Below, piece after piece: positions 1-5,109 of a stretch of 5,109 nucleotides of DNA. Each line of letters starts with the position of its first letter. Within the stretch, counting starts at the first letter, position 1. This DNA comes from Candidatus Zhuqueibacterota bacterium 4484_219. Lineage in GTDB: Bacteria; Zhuqueibacterota; JdFR-76; 4484-219. Under the pieces are notes generated by a model. The model saw only the letters and a list, made by a program, of their open reading frames with translations, made no database searches and was not told where the DNA came from. A program made the translations under genes and the position numbers. The stretch lies in assembly GCA_002085035.1 (NCBI GenBank), contig MZGM01000118.1, positions 1 to 5,109 of the forward strand. Direction: 5' to 3'.

Positions 1-883
1 TACCAAACGTGGGAGTGCCTACTGCTACTGCAAGGTGCATGGGGCCACAATCGTTAGAAATATAAAGATCGCATTGTTGTAACAATGCTGCTAATTGTCG
101 TAAAGATAGTAGCGGTACGAAAAAGGCAGCTTCCTCGACTTTCTCTTTCAGCCTTCTAACAATTTCCTTCTCCTTAGGACCATGGGTAAAAATAACTTGT
201 GTATCAAATTCGCGATGGAGACGTTTTGCCAATTCGGCATAATAATGTTCAGGCCATAATTTAGCTGGCCAGGTACCACCAGGATGCAAACCAATTAGAA
301 ATTTCTTTTTATTTAGCTTGTGTGTCTTTAAAAAGTTCTCTGCCCAATCGATTTCTTTGGAGGTCAAATAAACCTTTGGCTGCGACCGTACAATCTGGTT
401 AATTTGTCCTAACCCCAACGTTTTTAAAGCCAGATAGTGGAACTCAATGGCGGTTTGCCAGCCTGTTTCGGTATCAAAAGTGTGAGTGTAAAGGTGATGC
501 CGATAACGAAATTTCCCACCTATCCGAATAGGTGCGCCAGTGAAAAAAACAAACCAGGCACTGCGGGGAATACCAAACAAATCAATCGCCAAGTCAAATC
601 GCTTTTCCCTCAGGCGCTGCACTAATTGCCATTGTAAACGCAAACTGGTAACCCAATTGCAATGGTCGTAGCGATGACGTTGGAAAGGAATGATACCGTG
701 AATATCGGGATTGTGTTGTAATAAAGCATCATATGGCGGTTCCACTAAATAGCTAATTTCTGCTTGTGGCAATGCCTCTTTCAAAGAGCTAATTACTGGT
801 GTAGTCAAAATCACGTCCCCCATGAAACGAAATCGAGTAACCAGAATCCGTCGAATAGATGACAAATTTAAATCAGATCTCAT
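1..883 (-). CDS. Glycosyltransferase family 9 (ADP-heptose:LPS heptosyltransferase-like), C-terminus cut by window edge
   Basis: The frame runs 294 codons from ATG at 883 off the left edge without a stop, so perhaps 50-60 C-terminal residues are missing compared with the usual length of about 350. Seen: an N-terminal Rossmann start (RRILVTRFRFMGDVILTTP, residues 11-29) with the GDV acid-containing loop of GT9 enzymes; the mid-protein GLHPGGTWPAKLWP segment (198-211) that opens the nucleotide-sugar-binding domain; and the signature SNDCGPMHLAVAVGTP (276-291). Known of the family: GT-B enzymes such as WaaC, WaaF and WaaQ transfer heptose from ADP-heptose to the LPS inner core at the cytoplasmic face of the inner membrane. 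The exact donor and acceptor cannot be read from the sequence, so no symbol is given. An in-frame stop at 956-958 bounds the start region. No strong Shine-Dalgarno precedes the ATG. The gene follows dapF by 80 bp on the same strand and is probably co-transcribed with it. Confidence 0.93.
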   Translation of the reverse strand, partial: MRSDLNLSSIRRILVTRFRFMGDVILTTPVISSLKEALPQAEISYLVEPPYDALLQHNPDIHGIIPFQRHRYDHCNWVTSLRLQWQLVQRLREKRFDLAIDLFGIPRSAWFVFFTGAPIRIGGKFRYRHHLYTHTFDTETGWQTAIEFHYLALKTLGLGQINQIVRSQPKVYLTSKEIDWAENFLKTHKLNKKKFLIGLHPGGTWPAKLWPEHYYAELAKRLHREFDTQVIFTHGPKEKEIVRRLKEKVEEAAFFVPLLSLRQLAALLQQCDLYISNDCGPMHLAVAVGTPTFG

Positions 884-963
884 TAGTTCTGTATTTGCAA
901 TTCCGACATTGGATTGGGTCTTCAATCGGCAAAACTGTGGCCTGACAAAATCTTTTCAGTTTG

Positions 964-1779
964 TTAATCTCGTTCCGGCACAATAAACAACTTTCCCTCA
1001 AATACCAAAGTTACCGATCCTTCTAAAAAGACTTCTTTGAAATCCCTATCAAAATCAACCCACAAAATCCCACCTGGAGCTTGAACCTCGACAGGTGGTC
1101 TAATATTTTTCTTGCGATAAGCGATCACTGCAGAAGCTATGGCACCGGTACCGCAGGAAAGGGTTTCGGTCTCTACTCCACGTTCGTAAGTACGCAACCG
1201 TAATTTTTGTGGCGATAACAACTGCACAAAATCCACATTCGTCCCATGAACAAATGCTGAATCATGCCGAATGCTATGCCCGATAGTAGGTACATCTACT
1301 TGCTCCAGATCATCAACAAATAACACGTAATGTGGTACCCCTACTCGTACAAATCCCCCGATTCCCCAGCCATATTCTTCACCTATTCGGATATTCAGAT
1401 TCCAGGCTTCTGGCGTTGGCATTTGCACCCGAACCCCGTTCTCTTTGATTTCTGCCCGATGCAGAGCACTTTGTGATTCGAAACACATCTTCTCATCCAC
1501 GACTCCTAAATAGTGAGCCCAAAAAGCCACGCTCCGTGCCCCATTGCCACACATCTCTGCTTCGTTGCCATCAGCATTAAAATAGCGCATCCGAAAATCA
1601 GCTCGCTTACTATTTTCCAATAGAATGACACCGTCGGCACCAACCCCTGTACGACGCTGGCAAATGGTTCGAAAGTATTCACTTTCTCTACCAGAAAAAA
1701 TCTGCGTCCGGTTGTCGAATAGAATAAAATCGTTTCCAGTAGCTGATATTTTCGCAAATGGGATATTACTAAGCTTCAT
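964..1779 (-). CDS. dapF: Diaminopimelate epimerase
   Basis: This is a full-length 271-residue DapF, close to the usual length of about 275. It interconverts LL- and meso-diaminopimelate in the cytoplasm, the penultimate step of lysine synthesis and the source of meso-DAP for peptidoglycan. Seen: the N-terminal ATGNDF motif (residues 13-18); the first catalytic cysteine, Cys77, in MCGNGAR; the second, Cys209, in LSCGTGA; GTNVDF (179-184); and YERGVE (198-203), whose Glu-Arg pair binds substrate in characterised enzymes. Both halves of the pseudo-symmetric fold are present and intact. The common GNPH motif reads GVPH here (147-150), with Val in place of Asn. The start is supported by AGAG at 1787-1790, 7 nt upstream of ATG, within the end of the preceding gene. 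The reading frame overlaps that gene by 11 bp, which suggests translational coupling. Confidence 0.97.
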   Translation of the reverse strand: MKLSNIPFAKISATGNDFILFDNRTQIFSGRESEYFRTICQRRTGVGADGVILLENSKRADFRMRYFNADGNEAEMCGNGARSVAFWAHYLGVVDEKMCFESQSALHRAEIKENGVRVQMPTPEAWNLNIRIGEEYGWGIGGFVRVGVPHYVLFVDDLEQVDVPTIGHSIRHDSAFVHGTNVDFVQLLSPQKLRLRTYERGVETETLSCGTGAIASAVIAYRKKNIRPPVEVQAPGGILWVDFDRDFKEVFLEGSVTLVFEGKLFIVPERD

Positions 1780-2674
1780 TAATGATCTCTATTGGTTCAA
1801 ATGTGACAATCCCGCTGGTCTGACGGTACAGGTACATTTGACTGGCAAAGAAATCCAATCGAATTCCCAATTTACTAATAATGTAAATCTGCTGCAGCAA
1901 AAACGTTGCTAAAATTACCATGGCTGACGCACCCTTAAGCCAGCCATGAATGGAAAAATACAGTACCAACAAAATTAGCGCTAAGAACGAAATTCCAAAA
2001 TAAAGGATTAGGGTTTTACCAAAATTGCTCCGTACAAATCCCATGGCAAGCCGAACAGCCTTCAGTACTTTTAGTTCATCCCACACTACCGTAATAATTT
2101 TAGCATAATCGAGAATCATATTGAAAAATAAAAGAAGCAAAAGCACACTGCCCGCTGCCAGTAACCGCAATATTGATTTCACAATTTCATTTTCAATATT
2201 TCCGGCTAAAAGACCTACTAAAGCAAATATGACGCTACTGAGCAAGAATACCAGAACAATCACCCCCAAACCAATCAACAAAAGTCGAAAAAAACGAACA
2301 AAAAAGTAACAACAGGTAGTTAAGAAACTTCCCAGGTTAAATTTTTGTTCCGGATTAACAAATTGCATCAAAATCCCCCCATTCAGAAAGGCGTTGAACA
2401 ACCAGTAGATCACTCCAAGTACAAACATCAAATTGAAAAGCAATGAGACGGAAGGAAAATTCTGTTTGAGAAACACCGCCCAGATAGCGAAATCAAATTG
2501 TTCAGCCAACGTGCCGCCTGCCAAACGGTCAGCAAAGAATCTGGCTAACAAAGAGCGCGCCGGAATTATTAGTACCAGAGCAAAAATCAAATTACAGACG
2601 TAAAGACCTAACCACAACTTACGACGTTGCCAAACCATTAAGCTGCCAGCAACAAATGCCTTGAATGCGATCAT
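1769..2674 (-). CDS. Polytopic membrane protein of unknown function
   Basis: This 301-residue protein is not assigned to a family with confidence. Hydrophobic stretches at about 19-38, 77-98, 127-157, 168-189, 221-242 and 248-268 suggest roughly six membrane helices, with basic connecting segments (RRK near 17-19, KVLKAVR near 202-208). No signal peptide, catalytic motif or metal site is visible. The architecture, with a conserved-looking WDELKVLKAVRLAMGFVR segment before the last two helices, resembles helical-bundle families such as the membrane domain of glycerophosphodiester phosphodiesterases or DUF975/DUF4013-like proteins, but that is resemblance only. The start is well supported: GGAG at 2683-2686 lies 8 nt before ATG. 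The 3' end overlaps dapF by 11 bp, so the two are very likely in one operon. The M1 peptidase gene ends 57 bp upstream. A structural or transport role at the inner membrane is possible, but nothing in the sequence shows it. Confidence 0.87.
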   Translation of the reverse strand: MIAFKAFVAGSLMVWQRRKLWLGLYVCNLIFALVLIIPARSLLARFFADRLAGGTLAEQFDFAIWAVFLKQNFPSVSLLFNLMFVLGVIYWLFNAFLNGGILMQFVNPEQKFNLGSFLTTCCYFFVRFFRLLLIGLGVIVLVFLLSSVIFALVGLLAGNIENEIVKSILRLLAAGSVLLLLLFFNMILDYAKIITVVWDELKVLKAVRLAMGFVRSNFGKTLILYFGISFLALILLVLYFSIHGWLKGASAMVILATFLLQQIYIISKLGIRLDFFASQMYLYRQTSGIVTFEPIEIINEA

Positions 2675-2700
2675 GAAAATTGCTCCACAGCCGTGATGGG

Positions 2701-2729
2701 TTAATGAAACACTTTCAGTTACTTGTCAA
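2701..2729 (-). promoter_or_regulatory. Possible sigma70-type promoter before the membrane protein-dapF-GT9 group
   Basis: In the 57-bp gap between the peptidase stop and the membrane protein start, the minus strand has a perfect TTGACA (2724-2729), then a 17-nt spacer and CATTAA (2701-2706), which matches only three of six positions of the -10 consensus. The position, about 27-32 nt upstream of the start codon, would allow an internal promoter for the downstream genes. The -10 is poor, and the organism may not use this consensus (Bacteroidota do not), so this is a weak call. Confidence 0.2.
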
Positions 2730-2731
2730 CT

Positions 2732-4675
2732 CTAACTAAAAAACGCAAAAAATTGGAGCAAATTTTGTATCCAGAACAGCCATTTTAAACTGATGAAGTT
2801 AACCCCTTTGATAGACTTTTTCGCAATAAGCGTATTATTCACAAAGTCAATATCTAACCACAGTTTCTTCTGGGGATCAATAGTTACGTAATCGATTTTG
2901 GCTGGTTCATCGTATTCAAACTTTACCCATCGTTCTCGTCCACTCCAACTTTCTACGATTACGTTACCATTGGTAAAATGTACCTCAAAAGTTACTGGCA
3001 AAATAAATTCGCCATTCCGTTTGAGAATAACTTCAGAATGATAAACCGCCTTAGTACTGTCTTTAATTGGTGCCTGAAGGGAATCCTGAGAAGTTGCTAT
3101 CTTTGCGATAGTTCTCTGGCGTTTACTAGAAATAGAATGGACTGCGTAATCCAGGTACCCTGTCTCATAAAGAAACTGTTCAAAGAACCAGTCCATTTTT
3201 TGCCCAGAAACTTCATTGACTACTTGAATAAAATCTTTAGAGGTCGGATGCTTAAATTTCCAACGCTGAAAGTAAGTTCTCATGATCTGATCCATAGTCT
3301 CGGTACCAAGATAATTTTCCAATGTTAAAAGCATCATTGCAGGTTTGTGATAAGCATTTACTCCGTAGCTCCGGTGATTGAGATATTCCCAGGTTGGTCG
3401 TAAAATGGGATCAAATTGGGGCATAAACATGTAGGAGGTCCATTGCAATTCATCGTCACCAATCTGTATGCCCCAGAGATCAAGCACAGAAGTTCTGGTT
3501 CCATAGAAAGTTCCCAAAATACGAATTTCGGAATAGGTATTTATCCCTTCGTCCAACCATGCTTCTTCAAATTCGTTCGATGCTACCATACCGTACCAGT
3601 ATTGATGACCAAATTCATGGATAGCTACCATCTCTGGGAGACGAAACCCTTTGGGCATCCACCACGGGGAGCCTACAGTGATCAAAGTTGGATATTCCAT
3701 CCCGCCAGCTCCAGATGCAGCCAGCGGAGGATCGACAAGGGTTAATGTCGGGTAAGGATACGGACCTATCCAGTTTTCAAAATAGTTTAGTGCATTCTTG
3801 ACAGCCGATAAATAGCGAGATACTAATTTTTTGCGCCACGGACGAAAGTAAAGATTGATTTCGATATTCTTGTAAAATTCTTTTGCAATTTTGAACAGCG
3901 GATCCGCTGCCCAGGCGAAATCATGCACATCTTCAGAACGATAGTGGAGGATACGAGTGGTGTCGGTAGAATCAACCGCAACCAAAACACCGGAGGCAGC
4001 TACGACAAACGATTTTGGCACCTCGATGGTGACATCATAGACTCCAAAATCAGCAAAGAACTCACTGGTAGCGTGGTACTGGTGGCAATTCCAGCTGCCA
4101 TTTTGATAGACTCCAATTTTCGGGAACCACTGCCCTACCATAAAAAAATCCCCACAATAACCTGCACGTACAAAAACTCGGGGAAGTTGTACATGAAATT
4201 CAATCCGCAATCGTACTTTCCCCCCTGGAGGCAAGGGAATTGACAGGGGAACTTTCATCACGGTCATGTCATCGCTATTGTTGTCATCCGGACTCACATA
4301 TTGAATAGCAGATGTCAGGTCTGTTCCATCTATCAATTGCAAATTCTTGATCTCAATATACCCCCATTTTCCATGTTCAAACCGAGAATGCCGTAATCGG
4401 CCACCTGATTCTTTCATGAAGGTTGATTTCAAATTGCGAAAGGCATTCATGTAGAGATGAAAATAGAGCTCGTGGATAGAATCCGGGGAGGTATTATGCC
4501 AGGTGAGAATTTCCTCTCCTTGCAGTGCTTTCTGCTCAGGTATCAATCTAACCTTGATTTGGTAATTTGCAATCCGCTGGCTCAGTGGCTGCTGGAAAAT
4601 TTGGCTTTGGGCTTTTAAATTTCCTCCACTTATCCAAAGCCCAAGCAGCAAAAACATAAAGATTTGTAGGGGCAT
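2732..4675 (-). CDS. Secreted or membrane-anchored M1-family zinc metallopeptidase (aminopeptidase N-like)
   Basis: Numbering here starts at an upstream in-frame ATG at 4804 (690 residues). My preferred start is Met44 at 4675, giving 647 residues, because it directly precedes a good signal peptide (MPLQIFMFLLLGLWISGG, then a likely cut near LKA-QS, residues 63-67). Seen: a beta-rich N-terminal domain (about 75-290); GGMEYP (367-372), the counterpart of the M1 GAMEN substrate-binding motif; HEFGH (396-400) followed 18 residues later by Glu419 in WLDEG, the complete gluzincin zinc site; and Tyr485 in AYHKPAMML, matching the transition-state tyrosine. A C-terminal hydrophobic segment (SLKWLFWIQNLLQFFAFF, 672-689) could anchor it. 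Such enzymes remove N-terminal residues from peptides, here outside the cytoplasm. The 43 codons from 4804 to 4676 read through palindromic repeats and overlap the transposase end, so they are probably not translated. No clear Shine-Dalgarno precedes 4675; Met50 (ATG at 4657) is another possible start. Confidence 0.9.
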   Translation of the reverse strand: MPLQIFMFLLLGLWISGGNLKAQSQIFQQPLSQRIANYQIKVRLIPEQKALQGEEILTWHNTSPDSIHELYFHLYMNAFRNLKSTFMKESGGRLRHSRFEHGKWGYIEIKNLQLIDGTDLTSAIQYVSPDDNNSDDMTVMKVPLSIPLPPGGKVRLRIEFHVQLPRVFVRAGYCGDFFMVGQWFPKIGVYQNGSWNCHQYHATSEFFADFGVYDVTIEVPKSFVVAASGVLVAVDSTDTTRILHYRSEDVHDFAWAADPLFKIAKEFYKNIEINLYFRPWRKKLVSRYLSAVKNALNYFENWIGPYPYPTLTLVDPPLAASGAGGMEYPTLITVGSPWWMPKGFRLPEMVAIHEFGHQYWYGMVASNEFEEAWLDEGINTYSEIRILGTFYGTRTSVLDLWGIQIGDDELQWTSYMFMPQFDPILRPTWEYLNHRSYGVNAYHKPAMMLLTLENYLGTETMDQIMRTYFQRWKFKHPTSKDFIQVVNEVSGQKMDWFFEQFLYETGYLDYAVHSISSKRQRTIAKIATSQDSLQAPIKDSTKAVYHSEVILKRNGEFILPVTFEVHFTNGNVIVESWSGRERWVKFEYDEPAKIDYVTIDPQKKLWLDIDFVNNTLIAKKSIKGVNFISLKWLFWIQNLLQFFAFFS

Positions 4676-4693
4676 GATGCATCGTGAAGATAC
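4666..4693. repeat. Decayed REP-like palindrome overlapping the peptidase start codon
   Basis: On the plus strand this 28-bp stretch begins GTAGGGGCATG and ends ATAC. It aligns without gaps to the core of the neighbouring perfect palindrome (4708-4735), with 21 of 28 positions identical. The centre is GATGCATC, where the neighbour has GGTGCACC: both sides of one base pair have changed together, so the hairpin centre is kept. The foot (GTA/TAC) also still pairs. Four inner pairs are lost (GGGG against AAGA) and one becomes a G-T pair. It lies in direct orientation exactly 42 bp from the perfect copy, forming a doublet. The likely peptidase start codon (4675-4673 on the minus strand) lies inside it. 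Confidence 0.65.
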
Positions 4694-4704
4694 AACGCAT
4701 GGCG

Positions 4705-4738
4705 GTGGTAGGGGCATGGTGCACCATGCCCCTACCAC
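4705..4738. repeat. Perfect 34-bp REP-like palindrome
   Basis: The arms at 4705-4721 and 4722-4738 are exact reverse complements, 17 bp each and with no spacer; each arm reads GTGGTAGGGGCATGGTG on its own strand. As single-stranded DNA or RNA it would fold into a long GC-rich hairpin. The GTAG near its foot (4708-4711) resembles the short tetranucleotide that RAYT enzymes are known to use beside REP hairpins. It lies 49 bp past the stop codon of the transposase fragment and upstream of the M1 peptidase. It is not followed by a U tract, so it does not look like an ordinary intrinsic terminator. Confidence 0.92.
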
Positions 4739-4787
4739 ATGCACAGCTTTATTTAGCAAGGGTTTCCGGATGGAACACGGTTCAGCA

Positions 4788-5109
4788 TCAAGGCATTTCT
4801 TCATTTATTTTACCAATGATTAAATCAAAATATTTTCGCCGATCTATTCTTGTTTTTATTTCAACATTTTCAATATCATTTTCCCAATTCGCAGGGTTGT
4901 TGATGATGTATTGTCGAATACGATTTAATGATTTTTCGTTTCGAACAATGTGTTCATAGTAATTACGTTGCCATAATGGTGCGCCAGGTGTGTTGCGCAA
5001 TTCGTTGATTTGTTTGGTAACGGTGGATTTAAATCCGCGAATGACGGTGGGTATTGATCCCGAAACCGGTTTACCGAATGATTCATATTTTGGCGTGGTG
5101 GTAGGGGCA
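4788..5109 (-). CDS. REP-associated tyrosine transposase (RAYT, Y1/HUH family), N-terminal part beyond window
   Basis: The frame is open from the right edge to TGA at 4788-4790, giving 106 C-terminal residues. It continues upstream of the TTG at 5000 with no stop, so that codon is internal. Seen: SGSIPTVIRGFKSTVTKQIN, then NTPGAPLWQRNYYEHIVRNE and LNRIRQYIINNPANWEND, the characteristic C-terminal half of RAYT/Y1 transposases. The Tyr in RQYIINNP (about fragment residue 67) is the likely catalytic nucleophile by analogy with Y1 enzymes. The HUH histidine pair that completes the active site should lie in the missing half. Known of the family: these proteins nick single-stranded REP hairpins and are thought to spread them. 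The first residues at the edge (APTTTP) are encoded by a REP half-palindrome. The tail after NDIEN is divergent and ends GKINEEMP, overlapping the 5' extension of the peptidase frame by 17 bp. Whether the full gene is intact is unknown. Confidence 0.87.
   Translation of the reverse strand, partial: APTTTPKYESFGKPVSGSIPTVIRGFKSTVTKQINELRNTPGAPLWQRNYYEHIVRNEKSLNRIRQYIINNPANWENDIENVEIKTRIDRRKYFDLIIGKINEEMP
5097..5109. repeat. Partial REP-like palindrome at the window edge, inside the transposase frame
   Basis: GGTGGTAGGGGCA at the very end of the window matches 4704-4716 exactly over 13 bp, in the same orientation, and corresponds to 12 of the 17 bases of one palindrome arm. The rest lies outside the window. 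It is in frame with the transposase, whose first visible residues it encodes. Confidence 0.72.

Larger units (their letters stand above)
4666..5109 (-). mobile_element. RAYT-REP element remnant: transposase fragment plus associated palindromes
   Basis: This unit combines the 3' part of a RAYT transposase gene with a repeat doublet just downstream of it and the start of a third repeat copy within the gene. RAYTs are domesticated-looking relatives of IS200/IS605 transposases; they are usually single-copy and tied to the REP palindromes they process. The presence of both partners here supports a functional pairing. The upstream boundary lies outside the window, so the true extent and any flanking junctions cannot be set. 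Confidence 0.6.

Noticed and set aside
531..541. Shared word GGTGCGCCAG near 532 and 4979
   Set aside because: It encodes Gly-Ala-Pro in two unrelated proteins on the same strand; a 10-base match is expected by chance and shared codon choice.
883..909. Eight-codon minus-strand ORF ending in TAATG at the GT9 start (MSELQIQN)
   Set aside because: The stop-start overlap is attractive as a coupling leader, but an ORF this short arises easily by chance and has no clear ribosome-binding site.
437..2309. Short open frames at 437-625 (+), 1506-1757 (-), 1625-1912 (+) and 2121-2309 (+)
   Set aside because: They are shadows within the GT9, dapF and membrane protein genes, without recognisable features or conserved-looking composition.
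2717..2737. AGTTA...TAACT inverted repeat after the peptidase stop as a terminator
   Set aside because: The stem is only 5 bp and AT-rich with an 11-nt loop and no adjoining U tract.
2978..4243. Three plus-strand open frames of 106-116 codons (2978-3328, 3416-3745, 3923-4243)
   Set aside because: All lie antisense to the well-supported M1 peptidase and show no domain or motif of their own.
4676..4804. 5' extension of the peptidase frame starting at ATG 4804
   Set aside because: It overlaps the transposase end in another frame, reads through both palindromes, and would put 43 residues without export features ahead of a clean signal peptide.
4684..4959. 91-residue plus-strand open frame across the repeat and transposase end
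   Set aside because: It is antisense to the recognisable transposase and runs through the palindrome, which is stop-free in two frames on either strand. No family resemblance.
4666..5109. CRISPR-like repeats
   Set aside because: Only two and a half copies, palindromic in themselves, with no regular unique spacers; a REP-type element beside a RAYT explains them better.

Overview
This window carries a single-strand gene train from a Gram-negative-type bacterium. Every supportable gene is on the minus strand, so transcription runs from high to low coordinates. A glycosyltransferase of the lipopolysaccharide heptosyltransferase family and a secreted or membrane-anchored M1 metallopeptidase point to a diderm. 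The M1 protein style (HEFGH, GGMEYP, a C-terminal hydrophobic anchor), moderate AT-richness and a RAYT-type transposase would suit the FCB-related phyla (Calditrichota/KSB1, Ignavibacteria, Bacteroidota relatives). That placement is an impression from protein style, not a phylogenetic result.

Layout in transcription order: (1) 5109-4788, the C-terminal part of a REP-associated tyrosine transposase (RAYT, Y1/HUH superfamily), cut by the right edge of the window. (2) 4738-4666, a tandem pair of GTAG-footed palindromes, one a perfect 34-bp palindrome and the other a decayed copy, lying between the transposase and the next gene. The same sequence starts again at the extreme right edge, inside the transposase reading frame. 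(3) 4675-2732, an M1-family zinc metallopeptidase with a signal peptide. Its most likely start codon lies inside the decayed palindrome. (4) 2674-1769, a polytopic membrane protein of unknown function. (5) 1779-964, dapF, diaminopimelate epimerase, overlapping the membrane protein gene by 11 bp. (6) 883-1, a glycosyltransferase family 9 protein cut by the left edge.

The last three genes look like a cell-envelope operon: dapF supplies meso-diaminopimelate for peptidoglycan and lysine, and the GT9 enzyme probably adds a sugar to the LPS core or a related glycan. The membrane protein is tightly coupled to dapF by overlap, but its role is unknown. The M1 peptidase lies 57 bp upstream of this group and may or may not be co-transcribed.

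The most notable part is the right end. A RAYT and its palindromic repeats sit directly against the 5' end of the peptidase gene, so the repeats overlap the apparent translation start of a host gene, and one repeat copy is also read in frame within the transposase. No CRISPR array, tRNA, rRNA or convincing terminator was seen, and there is no gene-free stretch longer than 300 bases.
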